In this document: in pieces, positions 33,259 to 41,032 of the stretch
Layout of the letters: each line of letters opens with the position of its first letter
Position numbering within the stretch: position 1 is the stretch's first letter
Assembly (NCBI GenBank): GCA_900314795.1
Contig: OMWP01000013.1
Span: 34,501 to 98,500 of the forward strand
Source of the DNA: an uncultured Eubacteriales bacterium
GTDB taxonomy: Bacteria; Bacillota; Clostridia; Oscillospirales; Acutalibacteraceae
Length of the DNA stretch: 64,000 nt
Direction of reading: 5' to 3'
Notes under the pieces: model-generated
Database searches by the model: none
Told to the model about the DNA's origin: nothing
Seen by the model: only the letters and a program-made list of their open reading frames with translations
Made by a program: the position numbers and the translations under genes

Positions 33259-33441
33259 TCACGCGTTTTCTGTCGAATGTGCGGATGGGCTATCCGCATA
33301 TTCCGGATGCTTTTTGAGCCATTGTTCAAAGTATCGCTGACCTTCTTCACTTTGGTAAAATGCTCTGATCTCCGGCGCTAACGCTTTTGCAAAAGAGGTG
33401 AGCGTCTTTTCTGAGAATTCAAAGTTTACGTCCATACTCAT
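33259..33441 (-). CDS. Small protein of a mobilizable element
   Basis: 60-aa soluble protein (FSEKTLTSFAKALAPEIRAFYQSE is its central amphipathic part). I do not know a family name. Its start overlaps the stop of the ParB-like gene by four bases (ATGA), so the two are translationally coupled, and it precedes the recombinase by about 60 bases. The order relaxase - parB-like - small protein - recombinase suggests that it takes part in transfer or integration. Confidence 0.65.
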   Translation of the reverse strand: MSMDVNFEFSEKTLTSFAKALAPEIRAFYQSEEGQRYFEQWLKKHPEYADSPSAHSTENA

Positions 33442-34268
33442 CGGCTCATCCCTCTGTCACGCTTTCGATGGCGATATTCATTGTAGTGCTTGATCGCGTC
33501 GATGATGAATGCCTCTGCATCCTCTTTGCTATATCCTTTTGGTAGCACATCATCGAACGCCTTGCGGGGAAGGACGATACGATCACGCTGGTTCGGCTTT
33601 TCCTCTGACATCACCGCCGCTAAACCCTCGCGGGTCAAGGCGCAATTATTGAAGGTTCGGTGCAGACGGAATGCTTGAGAGTAGGACGGTGTACAGTCCT
33701 CACGGTCGATAATCTCATATAATTCCTGCTGGATTTCAGGAGGGAGGTAGGAAAGCTCCACACCAACGGAGAAAGCGATCTTGTTCTCGTCCATCATTTC
33801 CAGCAATTCGGGGATGAGATAAGTCAAGCGAATATAACGCTGAACCTGTCTACCGCTGTCAGTGTCTGATACATCCTCGCGTGACTTGTGGCCAACTTGT
33901 CCACAAGTTTTACCTTGATGGGACAAAGCCTCCATCTTCATTTTATAAGCATAGGCTTTCTCCGAGGGTAGGATATGCTCGCGGTGGAGATTGCTGTCTA
34001 CGAGCATGATCGCCGCTTCATCACGGCTGACAGGATGAATAGAGGCAGGGACTTCACTTAGCCCTGCCTTCTGTGCCGCACGGAAACGGCGGTGTCCTGA
34101 GATAATCTCATATTGGTCTGTTGTTCCCTCTAAAGGTCGGACGATCAGCGGCGATAGGATACCGTGCTCCTGAACACTCCCGATCATACTGTTCATCTCA
34201 TCGTTGTCGAGGACCTTGTAGGGATGATCTTTGAATGGGTGTAGTTTGTTGATTGATATTGTTTTCAT
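33438..34268 (-). CDS. ParB/Spo0J-like nuclease-domain protein
   Basis: 276-aa ParB-family protein. The N-terminal ParB/sulfiredoxin-like domain is clear: a start KTISINKLHPF, then SVQEHGILSPLIVRPL and the phosphate-binding box ISGHRRFRAAQKAGL, followed by EAAIMLVDSNLHREHILPSEKAYAYKMK. A helix-turn-helix section follows (about 130-190). In mobilizable elements such proteins assist maintenance or transfer. It overlaps the relaxase gene upstream and the 60-aa gene downstream by four bases each, making a coupled operon. Confidence 0.88.
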   Translation of the reverse strand: MKTISINKLHPFKDHPYKVLDNDEMNSMIGSVQEHGILSPLIVRPLEGTTDQYEIISGHRRFRAAQKAGLSEVPASIHPVSRDEAAIMLVDSNLHREHILPSEKAYAYKMKMEALSHQGKTCGQVGHKSREDVSDTDSGRQVQRYIRLTYLIPELLEMMDENKIAFSVGVELSYLPPEIQQELYEIIDREDCTPSYSQAFRLHRTFNNCALTREGLAAVMSEEKPNQRDRIVLPRKAFDDVLPKGYSKEDAEAFIIDAIKHYNEYRHRKRDRGMSR

Positions 34269-35659
34269 CTTTCTGAATTCCTTTCATATTGTTTTTGTCT
34301 GTTTTTCGGTTGAACGCCGAGCTCTGCTTGCAGCTCTTGTTCAACCGCTTTTTGTAATTCGGGCTGACGTTTCTTGATCTGTTCACAGATACGCTTTTCC
34401 TTTCGGTACGGCTCGATCTGCTTTGTGATCTCTTTGCACTTTTCTTTGAGTGCGGTTTCCTCGTCGGGGTCTTTCACTCGGCGAATTCTGTTGCGAAGCT
34501 TTTGCCGTTCCTCTACAAGATCGACAATTATGTCATCTATCTGCTGTTCGTACCGGTGAAAGTCGTTGCTGTCGACAATGCTGTGCTTGCAGAGAAAATG
34601 CGTCTGTTCGGAAATCTTATCCAAGTCCTTCCAGATGGCACGGAACTCCGGTGAGAGCGGAGCATAGTGCCTCACATCATTTTGCGGAATCCCGGCGATC
34701 CACTTGAAGAAATCGACGATTACCTGAAAGAACACCGTAAAGCCGTCTGGTTCTTTATATCTCGGATACGATTGCAGGATGATTAACAGAGGCTTTCTGC
34801 GTCTGTCTGGCGGCTGGAAGTCGGAAAGCACAAGATTATCCTTACCGAGATTAGAGCGAAGCCTTTCTGCAATGGCTTCTCGTGTGTATTCAGCGCCGAG
34901 CTTATCGATTCGGATCGGTCGCTGCCATGAGGGGGCTTTGACTGACGGATGCTCATAATCGTTATAGCTCCTGACAAATTCGTATCCGAGAGATTCAAGA
35001 TAATTGATGAACATGGATTCCTTGTAGCAGTGTGCGATCGCCTCGTCTATGTCTCGTTTGAGCATATCCCGATGGGTGAGTTGGCCGTTCTTCTCGACCC
35101 AGTAGCGTTTCTTCCCGCCTCCGTAGAATGGCACGTTCTCCAGCACTGACTTCTGATGCTCGCGGCAAATAGCGTCGGATACTTTGCGAAGTTCCATATG
35201 GTCGCCGATTTTGTTGCGGTATTTCTTACCATCCACAAAAGAAGTGGCGTTTACGACAAAGTGATTATGCAGTTTCGAGGTATTCAGATGGGTAGTGATG
35301 ACTACCTGATACCTATCGCCCCACATACGTCGCGCAGTCTCGATGCCGATTTGGTGTGCTTCTTCGGGCGTGACTTCACCTGCGGCAAAACTCTGATAAC
35401 CGTGATAGGCGATCACCGTTCCTCGCTCGCCGAACCGCTTTTTGACAGCACACATTTCTTCATACGCCCTTGTCTTGGAGCAGTTGACGCCAGACACATA
35501 CATCGTCTCATCGGTTTTAGCCGGGTCAGCCGCGTATTCTAAGGTCACGTACAAATCATCATCGAGATATTTTCGCTCGATGGTTTTATCCGGGTTACGC
35601 GCATACTCAATGACATCTTTCAATCTGCTTTTCACGGGCCAGAATCCGGTGGTTGCCAC
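34265..35659 (-). CDS. Relaxase/mobilization nuclease
   Basis: 464-aa DNA-nicking relaxase of the MobP/VirD2-like family (Relaxase domain). It would nick the transfer origin and lead single-stranded DNA into the recipient. The metal-binding histidine triad is HLNTSKLHNH, with His124, His131 and His133; upstream FGERGTVIAYHGYQSF and AHQIGIETAR match the domain core. The C-terminal third is a long charged helical region (EERQKLRNRIRRVKD...). Its start overlaps the MobC-like gene by 28 bases, as is typical of relaxosome pairs. Confidence 0.93.
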   Translation of the reverse strand: MATTGFWPVKSRLKDVIEYARNPDKTIERKYLDDDLYVTLEYAADPAKTDETMYVSGVNCSKTRAYEEMCAVKKRFGERGTVIAYHGYQSFAAGEVTPEEAHQIGIETARRMWGDRYQVVITTHLNTSKLHNHFVVNATSFVDGKKYRNKIGDHMELRKVSDAICREHQKSVLENVPFYGGGKKRYWVEKNGQLTHRDMLKRDIDEAIAHCYKESMFINYLESLGYEFVRSYNDYEHPSVKAPSWQRPIRIDKLGAEYTREAIAERLRSNLGKDNLVLSDFQPPDRRRKPLLIILQSYPRYKEPDGFTVFFQVIVDFFKWIAGIPQNDVRHYAPLSPEFRAIWKDLDKISEQTHFLCKHSIVDSNDFHRYEQQIDDIIVDLVEERQKLRNRIRRVKDPDEETALKEKCKEITKQIEPYRKEKRICEQIKKRQPELQKAVEQELQAELGVQPKNRQKQYERNSER

Positions 35660-35958
35660 AGCGTTTCACCTTCATTCACTTGTTCCTTCTGCGGTCTCAA
35701 AAAAACTTTATCCATTTCCGCTAACAGCGCAACCGCCTTTTCGTTGACCTCTGCCGAGAACGGCGGCTCACAAAGCCTGTCCAGCTTTTCACAGAAATGA
35801 AAAAAGGCGTCCGGCAACACCGCTTTCGGTGCATAACCTAACGCCCTTTGTCTGAGATATTCGCTTGTATTCAGTCCGCACTTGGCGGCATTCTTTTTGA
35901 TTCTCTCCTTCTCCCGTTCATTGGCGGTGAAGAAGATTCCTTTTGAATTAGTTTTCAT
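35632..35958 (-). CDS. MobC-like relaxosome accessory protein
   Basis: 108-aa protein. The first half (IFFTANEREKERIKKNAAKCGLNTSEYLRQRAL) has the ribbon-helix-helix pattern of plasmid mobilization proteins of the MobC type, which bind the transfer origin and help the relaxase. It lies directly upstream of, and overlaps, the relaxase gene. The transfer origin is expected nearby, most likely in the 35959-36031 gap, although that gap also carries a terminator. Confidence 0.8.
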   Translation of the reverse strand: MKTNSKGIFFTANEREKERIKKNAAKCGLNTSEYLRQRALGYAPKAVLPDAFFHFCEKLDRLCEPPFSAEVNEKAVALLAEMDKVFLRPQKEQVNEGETLWQPPDSGP

Positions 35959-35985
35959 TTTTACCTCTCAATCATTTTGGGCAGC

Positions 35986-36017
35986 AAAAAGCCGATGAAC
36001 CATTACGCTCATCGGCT
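35986..36017 (-). terminator. Terminator of the AbiE-like pair
   Basis: Arms AGCCGATGA / TCATCGGCT with TTTTT on the minus strand, between the AbiEii-like gene and the MobC gene. Confidence 0.8.
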
Positions 36018-36031
36018 TGCTGAAATAATGT

Positions 36032-36766
36032 TTATCTTTCATGAACCCTGTGTCTTTCTCGTGGCAACACTTCTTTAATATACTTCCTGACTGTCAGATA
36101 CACCTCGTCAAACGGCGGCTTGAAAACATCCCCCTCAAAACGGAACTTTTCATACGAGTGTCGCAGATCTTCCGTTTTATGCAGAAATCCATCGAAAGTG
36201 TCTAACTGCCTGTTGTTGTTACTCAGTGTTTGAAGAACCTCATCGCGGTTGAATTTAAACACGCCTGACAGATAATACAGATCGACGACATCTTTGATCC
36301 TGCGGAACACCTTTTCCGACGATACTACGGCAGTTTTATCCGCAATCATCTGTATGGGAGATACGCCGCGGAAACGGAACCCTGTTACCTCATAGATTTG
36401 AGTCGGCACCTTAGGACGGTTAACGTCAATATCCATTGTAAACAACATTCTGTCTGCAGTGGGATCTATAACCTCAAATCCTGCTGAACGTCTTTCACCA
36501 TACATTCGGTAAAGGCTTATCTTCAAACCAAGACCACTTTGGTCAATTGCTTTTTGTAAAGATTCTACCATCTGTTCACCGGTCGGTGATGTTTCGGTAT
36601 TCCAGTTAGCGTCGATATCGACGGTATGACGTGTTTCTTCATTGTATCCCGCCTCCATTAAGCAGGCTTTCAGAACCATCGATCCTTTGAAGCTGACCGG
36701 AATCCCGCTTTCATAGATCGCTTTCATGATCTCATACATCAGTTTTTCTTCTGCTGTTATATTCAT
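36032..36766 (-). CDS. AbiEii/AbiGii-like nucleotidyltransferase toxin
   Basis: 244-aa protein of the AbiEii-type nucleotidyltransferase superfamily. The fold signature is there: FKGSMVLKA (KGS before the helix) and HTVDIDANW with the DxD metal pair, followed by a third acidic strand, MDIDVN. AbiEii proteins are toxins of bacteriostatic abortive-infection systems, silenced by AbiEi antitoxins. It follows the HTH gene 36778 by 11 bases with AGGAGG before its ATG, the expected antitoxin-toxin order. The C-terminal segment resembles the domain seen in plasmid-borne members. Confidence 0.8.
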   Translation of the reverse strand: MNITAEEKLMYEIMKAIYESGIPVSFKGSMVLKACLMEAGYNEETRHTVDIDANWNTETSPTGEQMVESLQKAIDQSGLGLKISLYRMYGERRSAGFEVIDPTADRMLFTMDIDVNRPKVPTQIYEVTGFRFRGVSPIQMIADKTAVVSSEKVFRRIKDVVDLYYLSGVFKFNRDEVLQTLSNNNRQLDTFDGFLHKTEDLRHSYEKFRFEGDVFKPPFDEVYLTVRKYIKEVLPRERHRVHER

Positions 36767-36777
36767 ATAAATACCTC

Positions 36778-37428
36778 CTATTCGTCATAGTATTCGATTG
36801 CTTCTTCTGCGAGTCTTTCAAACCGCTCCTGATATTCCGGCGCGACGAAAAGTCCGTCAAAGCTCTCATTGTTCTTATAATAGTATCTGCTGACAGCCTC
36901 CGTAATACCCTGCATATCGAGGATTGATTCATTCGCTAGCGCGTCGGATAAGGTGCGGTTGAGGTCTGTATAACGCAGACCGTTCTTTTCCTTGACGCAG
37001 TATGGAGTAATGCGGTTGCCGAGGACTACCACTCCATTGAAACGTGTTACGGAATCATCTCCGTAAACCCATACAATGTATTCATCGCTGTGCCCGCCGA
37101 AGTTACCTTGACACATCAGCGCTTCATCTAATGCGAAAACGACGTCCTCACCGATGGTATCCCGAACCGCCACGAGCCACGAGAGAGAGCCTACATAGTC
37201 TGACCTCTTCGGAAGGTCATACTTACGGGAATCATACTTTGGTAATGCTGCGGTCTTGCGATTGACTAAATCCTCACGGATACGGTTCTCCAGCAAGTTC
37301 ATGATATATTCAGGCGGCTTGCGCAGACCTGTTTCCCAGTTTTGAATGGTACGAAACGGAATGTGATAACGCGCAGCAAATTCGCTTTGCGTGTCACCGA
37401 GCCGTGTTCTCATTTCACGGATGTTCAT
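36778..37428 (-). CDS. HTH regulator, probable antitoxin partner of the AbiEii-like toxin
   Basis: 216-aa protein with an N-terminal XRE-type helix-turn-helix (IREMRTRLGDTQSEFAARYHIPFRTIQNWE, about 1-40) and a larger C-terminal domain rich in acidic and aromatic residues that I do not recognise. Position and direction make it the likely antitoxin and autoregulator. GAGG eight bases before the ATG at 37428 sets the start. Its promoter is covered by repeated CACTCAATGGGT-type sites. Confidence 0.78.
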   Translation of the reverse strand: MNIREMRTRLGDTQSEFAARYHIPFRTIQNWETGLRKPPEYIMNLLENRIREDLVNRKTAALPKYDSRKYDLPKRSDYVGSLSWLVAVRDTIGEDVVFALDEALMCQGNFGGHSDEYIVWVYGDDSVTRFNGVVVLGNRITPYCVKEKNGLRYTDLNRTLSDALANESILDMQGITEAVSRYYYKNNESFDGLFVAPEYQERFERLAEEAIEYYDE

Positions 37429-37437
37429 AATCATCAC

Positions 37438-37512
37438 CTCATTTATATAATACACTCAATGGGTGCATTAGTCAAGAGCCATTTATAATAATCCACTCAA
37501 GGGGTCATAGGG
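37438..37512 (-). promoter_or_regulatory. Promoter and repeated operators of the HTH/AbiEii-like pair
   Basis: Minus strand: TTGACT, 17-base spacer, TATTAT (about 37446-37474). The spacer holds CACCCATTGAGTG, nearly palindromic; a second, related site CCACTCAAGGGGTC lies at about 37493-37506, preceded by the same ATTTATAATAAT-type AT tract. Confidence 0.7.
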
Positions 37513-37728
37513 CACTCCCTAAAGATTTGCCGATGTCTTCCATCGGCGGCAAAAGGATATATACTTTTGCCCTGCTTGCTACAGTATAAGACAAACCCGC
37601 CCTGTTGTTCTCAGGACGGATTTTAGCGTCTTACACTGCTGTATAGATTATGATTCATCGGATAAAAATTTCTGTGCCGTTTTGGCACAGTATAATCTGT
37701 TCATCATCGAATTCTGTGCCATTTTGGC
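37513..37728. other. Gap with stem-loops and two GCC-TTTT-GGC palindromes, possible parC
   Basis: TTCTGTGCCGTTTTGGCACAG (37670-37690) and TTCTGTGCCATTTTGGCTCA (37712-37731) are near-identical direct repeats, each also palindromic, next to the ParR-like gene. They may be the partition centromere, or in the case of the first a terminator (GAAATTTTT follows on the minus strand). A GGCAAAAG / CTTTTGCC hairpin (37549-37572) and a CCGCCCTG / CAGGACGG hairpin (37592-37614) also lie here. No gene is seen. Confidence 0.55.
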
Positions 37729-38028
37729 TCAATCGAATATGGATAGATCTTCTAAAACGGTATTTGGATCTAACTCAGCTTCATTCAGAACCGTTGCAGA
37801 TGGTGATAACGCGACCGCTTGAAACTCCTCTCTGACGACCTTACGGATGTCGCTAAGTGAGAAGGACGGTGCGTGATCCTGATTGCAGATTTGATTGATG
37901 ACCGCTTGGACAATATATTGATTTCTCGATTTGCCAAGAGTGCTGAGATACTCTGCTGCTTGTTTCTCGTCGGGATCATTCAAACGAAATCGCACATTGA
38001 TCCTGTATTCATTTTGCACGAGCTTCAT
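37729..38028 (-). CDS. ParR-like partition adaptor
   Basis: 99-aa protein with a ribbon-helix-helix N-terminus (RINVRFRLNDPDEKQAAEYL, then SRNQYIVQAVINQI) and an acidic, unstructured C-terminus (NEAELDPNTVLEDLSIFD). This is the layout of ParR-type adaptors: the RHH binds centromere repeats, while the acidic tail binds the ParM filament. It overlaps the end of the ParM-like gene by 20 bases. Identification rests on fold pattern and position, not on a strict motif. Confidence 0.75.
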   Translation of the reverse strand: MKLVQNEYRINVRFRLNDPDEKQAAEYLSTLGKSRNQYIVQAVINQICNQDHAPSFSLSDIRKVVREEFQAVALSPSATVLNEAELDPNTVLEDLSIFD

Positions 38029-38941
38029 CTGCTTTCAACTTGATTTCAGCAAGCGCTTCATAGCCCTTCGTTGTTGCGCAGATGTCGTCGATGAAGCTGA
38101 CGCGCTCAAGACTTCCGATATAGAAATGCTTGACTAAACAACCTCCGCCTCCGCAGATATACAGCCTCATCGTTTCGCTGTCATAGCCATGCTCGCGCAG
38201 TCGGCGGAAAATACCATCCACATATTCCTGCGCTGTTGTTGTGATGATTCGAAGATCGGATTCAGATATATCCGCTGTACCGTCTCTGAGTACCTCGTCG
38301 ATGATGAAGTCATCTATCTCGCGTTGTGTCAATTTGGAGAATGCCGCGCGGACAGCCAGCGTGCATTGATACACACCAAACTTTTCAGTATACATTTTGC
38401 TTTCCGCTTTCGGTCTGCCGTTCTCTAAAAACATCATGTTCATGGTGCCGTTGCCTATGTCGGCGAGAACGCTCAGCCCTTTCATTCTGGGAGTGTAAGG
38501 AAGGATTGCGGAATAACCCTGCGGAAAGATTTTTACATCTGAGATATGGATATTGTAATCTACATCCCGAAAAGCAAAAGCCACATCCTGCTTCTGCGAA
38601 AGATATTCCTTAAACTTCTCTTTCTGCCCCCTCGTCCAAGCTAAAGGTAAGCCTGCGGCGATGATGACATCGGCTTCATAAATATCAGCGTCTTTCAGCT
38701 CCATAGCGATAGCAACAAGGGTAAGGTAGTAGTAATCGTTATCCAGATCCTTCTCTGGCAGAAACTCCTTATGCCCTTCTCCAATCAGATAATACTTGCC
38801 GTCGTAGACGAGCATATCCTTTGTGAACAGCGGTTCGGTATCATAGGCGGTAATACCGGTCTTGAAGCAGTGATTGGCGGTTTTGATGTTTCCGTAGCCG
38901 TGATCGATTCCGATGATGATTTTGTCTTTGAATTGTTTCAT
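38009..38941 (-). CDS. ParM/StbA-like actin ATPase
   Basis: 310-aa actin-fold ATPase of the ParM/StbA group, which polymerises to push plasmid copies apart. Phosphate-1 loop IGIDHGYGNIKTA near residue 10, phosphate-2 loop ADIGNGTMNMMF near residue 165, and adenosine motif ICGGGGCLVK near residue 268. It forms an operon with the ParR-like gene. A segregation system on a chromosomally placed mobilizable element suggests that it also exists as a circle that must be maintained. Confidence 0.92.
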   Translation of the reverse strand: MKQFKDKIIIGIDHGYGNIKTANHCFKTGITAYDTEPLFTKDMLVYDGKYYLIGEGHKEFLPEKDLDNDYYYLTLVAIAMELKDADIYEADVIIAAGLPLAWTRGQKEKFKEYLSQKQDVAFAFRDVDYNIHISDVKIFPQGYSAILPYTPRMKGLSVLADIGNGTMNMMFLENGRPKAESKMYTEKFGVYQCTLAVRAAFSKLTQREIDDFIIDEVLRDGTADISESDLRIITTTAQEYVDGIFRRLREHGYDSETMRLYICGGGGCLVKHFYIGSLERVSFIDDICATTKGYEALAEIKLKADEARAK

Positions 38942-38959
38942 GTGTTTTACCTCTCTTTG

Positions 38960-39184
38960 TTATTGATCATTTTGGATGATTTCGGAATACAGTTTTTCGT
39001 CGGCGGGAAGTACCGCTGTCAGGAAATACCGACAGCAGATACCCGATACCGATAGCAGCTGTATGCAAGGGTGACTGTCGCCGTCGTCCAGCAGCAGACA
39101 GCACTCGTCTCGGCAGTTGGCACAGGAAGAACGCACAAGGGCGTTCACCTGTTTTACTTGCTCAGGCTTGATTGATACAATCAT
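38960..39184 (-). CDS. Cys_rich_VLP-type small protein
   Basis: 74-aa cysteine-rich protein (SSCANCRDECCLLLDDGDSHPC ... GICCRYF), matching the Cys_rich_VLP family, which is carried by conjugative and mobilizable elements of gut Firmicutes; eight cysteines suggest metal binding. It lies 18 bases before the ParM-like gene, so is probably cotranscribed. Role unknown; it may be a small zinc-binding regulator. Confidence 0.8.
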   Translation of the reverse strand: MIVSIKPEQVKQVNALVRSSCANCRDECCLLLDDGDSHPCIQLLSVSGICCRYFLTAVLPADEKLYSEIIQNDQ

Positions 39185-39274
39185 AGGACATCACCTCTTT
39201 CATAGATTTATATATTGAAACTGTCTTCACCAAAAAAGTGGGGGCAGTTATCAAATAACAGTTTTTTCGGGCGC

Positions 39275-39303
39275 AAAAAAGCACCTGCCGTCAAGCAGGT
39301 GCT
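39275..39303 (-). terminator. Terminator of the sigma-like gene
   Basis: Arms AGCACCTGC / GCAGGTGCT with TTTTTT on the minus strand, right at the stop codon. Confidence 0.85.
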
Positions 39304-40201
39304 AATCAAAGCCCAGATCGGTTTTTGCATATCTCTGAAACAACTCGCCGATCCGTTTTATTCTTTTTATCACTGCGCTGTGGGTTTTATATCCCAGCTT
39401 TTCAGCTATCTCTTCATAGGTATAATTATTGAGCCGAAGTTGTAATATTTGCTTGTCCTTATCGTTGAGCTTATCCATGAATCTTTCAATTAAGATACTA
39501 TTCTCAGCCTCATCCTGTACCTTAACAACTGGATCAGCCAATTCATTGGAGTATTCTTCAGCTTCATCGTCATAGGTTCCTTGAATATCGTTTATGTATA
39601 CAGTAGGGTGCTTTGTACGATTGTGGTACCATTGGTCAATGAAGTTTGCCTTGGATACAGAATCCTTGTCATTGTAATCTTCCAAACAGCGATACTTCTT
39701 CATGACGTCAACGATACCAAAATACCCGTGTTTCATCATCACATACTGAGTGATAAATTCCATTGTTTTAGTGAACTCTTCGAGCGAAACATAACCAAAT
39801 TCCATATCCGCTTCTTCGCTACACAACAGTTCCTGCATGGTCGGAAGGATTTTGTAGTCATACAGGCCTTCAAGCCATAAATTGAGATTGGAGCAGAGAA
39901 CGTAAACGGGATTGTTTTCCGAAGCTGTATAGATGTTCATACCAACATTCAAAAACTGCCAAGCTAAGTGGCGATAGAGATATTGAAGTATACCGATAAA
40001 GCGGTCGCTTTCTATCAGCTCCAGCGCCTTTGGGTTATCTATTATGTGATGAGGATTGCGCGGTATCTGAAACACCCACGGCTCGCATAGCTCCAAATCA
40101 TACTTCGGCAGAAAATAGAACGCCGGGATTAGTGCAAGATTACGGTATTCTCTTACCTTGATGCCACTTGAAGCGATGATGGTCAATTTATCATTTTTCA
40201 A
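39302..40201 (-). CDS. Sigma-like regulator with C-terminal region-4 HTH
   Basis: 299-aa protein. The C-terminal ~60 residues have the sigma-70 region 4 pattern (LNDKDKQILQLRLNNYTYEEIAEKLGYKTHSAVIKRIKRI). The N-terminal 230 residues are unfamiliar, with aromatic-rich helices. Such proteins occur in mobile elements as transcription regulators; I cannot say whether it binds RNA polymerase. AGGAGG lies five bases before a TTG start. A consensus promoter lies ~300 bases upstream with a hairpin in between (see 40370-40530). Confidence 0.72.
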   Translation of the reverse strand: MKNDKLTIIASSGIKVREYRNLALIPAFYFLPKYDLELCEPWVFQIPRNPHHIIDNPKALELIESDRFIGILQYLYRHLAWQFLNVGMNIYTASENNPVYVLCSNLNLWLEGLYDYKILPTMQELLCSEEADMEFGYVSLEEFTKTMEFITQYVMMKHGYFGIVDVMKKYRCLEDYNDKDSVSKANFIDQWYHNRTKHPTVYINDIQGTYDDEAEEYSNELADPVVKVQDEAENSILIERFMDKLNDKDKQILQLRLNNYTYEEIAEKLGYKTHSAVIKRIKRIGELFQRYAKTDLGFD

Positions 40202-40369
40202 AACTTCCTCCTATATATAAATGCATTAGACATCCTTAATTGTTCCTAGTTTGCAAAATTTTTTCAAAATAACTTCTTCCTGCGAATACCATAGCGCAGA
40301 AAGTCGCAAAAGATTTGTCCTTTTTGTCGAAGAAGTTAAAATTATTGATATACTTTTCGAAAAAAGAAA

Positions 40370-40409
40370 AACCGATAGCAGAATCAGCAGATCTACTGAT
40401 CCTACTATC
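40370..40409 (-). terminator. Intrinsic terminator in the leader of the sigma-like gene
   Basis: A ~20-base-arm near-perfect palindrome (CCGATAG ... CTATCGG with AGATCT at the centre) followed on the minus strand by TTTTTCTTTTTTC. It ends the short transcript started at ~40495, or attenuates the gene at 40201. Confidence 0.8.
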
Positions 40410-40495
40410 GGGCATTATGTCCATTATAAACCATTCACAATACCTTCATTAGTACAGTTGCCTATCCGCGCACAAAAATAGAATATATGTTCTAT
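40370..40495 (-). ncRNA. Putative ~125-base small RNA or attenuated leader
   Basis: Between the consensus promoter at 40502-40530 and the strong terminator at 40370 lies about 125 bases with no convincing gene. Either a small RNA is made, or the terminator is conditionally read through into the sigma-like gene. Confidence 0.5.
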
Positions 40496-40530
40496 AATGC
40501 GATTATACTCGTTTAAGATGGTATTGTCAA
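40481..40530 (-). promoter_or_regulatory. Consensus promoter with LexA-like box
   Basis: Minus strand: TTGACA (40525-40530), 17-base spacer, TATAAT (40502-40507). At about +3 to +14 lies GAACATATATTC (40481-40492), one base away from the Firmicute LexA box core GAACATATGTTC, so SOS control is possible. Confidence 0.75.
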
Positions 40531-40536
40531 GGCCTT

Positions 40537-40567
40537 GAAAAAACGGACAGCTTTTAACTGTCCGATA
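40537..40567 (-). terminator. Terminator of the XRE gene
   Basis: Arms CGGACAG / CTGTCCG with a TTTTTT tract on the minus strand. Confidence 0.8.
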
Positions 40568-40573
40568 CCTTTC

Positions 40574-40885
40574 TTATTTATTGTTTAAGTCTTTCATTAG
40601 ATGAAGAATATGTTTTAAGGATTCTGGTGATAATTTTTTGCCTTCATTAATTAACTCTCGCAATGCTTCAGGATTTGAGTTTCCATCATCAAAGAATTCA
40701 AAAGGCGTTACGCCTAAGTATTCACATATATAAAAGAAAGCTTGCATAGACGGTAGGGATTTCTTGTTTTCAATATTGTTGATATAATTATTAGCTTGCC
40801 CAAGAGAAAGCGACATATCTCTGGCAGATACACCTTTATGAGTTCTCAATTGTGCAATTCTCTCCGGTACAAAATTCTCATACAT
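40574..40885 (-). CDS. XRE-family repressor
   Basis: 103-aa HTH protein (IAQLRTHKGVSARDMSLSLGQANNYINNIENKKSLPSMQAFF). The helix-turn-helix spans about residues 10-65, followed by an acidic helical tail. It is divergent from the SLOG-domain gene, with about 150 bases between. The intergenic region carries three copies of TAATAGATT, one covering the -10 of the divergent promoter, which suggests that this protein represses both directions. Confidence 0.85.
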   Translation of the reverse strand: MYENFVPERIAQLRTHKGVSARDMSLSLGQANNYINNIENKKSLPSMQAFFYICEYLGVTPFEFFDDGNSNPEALRELINEGKKLSPESLKHILHLMKDLNNK

Positions 40886-40906
40886 TGGCTACACCAACCT
40901 TTCCTT

Positions 40907-41020
40907 TAATAGATTTTACCTTATGCTCACAGCATATTCACAAACTACAAAGGGGTAATTTTGTTGACACGCTAACTATAATCTATTAAAATTATTGTTA
41001 GTACAAAAATAAATCTATTA
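40907..41020 (+). promoter_or_regulatory. Divergent control region with three TAATAGATT sites
   Basis: Promoter for the SLOG gene: TTGACA (40964-40969), 17-base spacer, TAAAAT (40987-40992). The nine-base motif TAATAGATT occurs at 40907 and, inverted, at 40980 (over the -10) and 41012. Confidence 0.7.
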
Positions 41021-41032
41021 CAGGAGACAAAT

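Noticed and set aside
40236..40424. 62-aa reading frame on the minus strand
   Set aside because: It reads through a perfect terminator hairpin, has no ribosome binding site and lies in the leader of the sigma-like gene.
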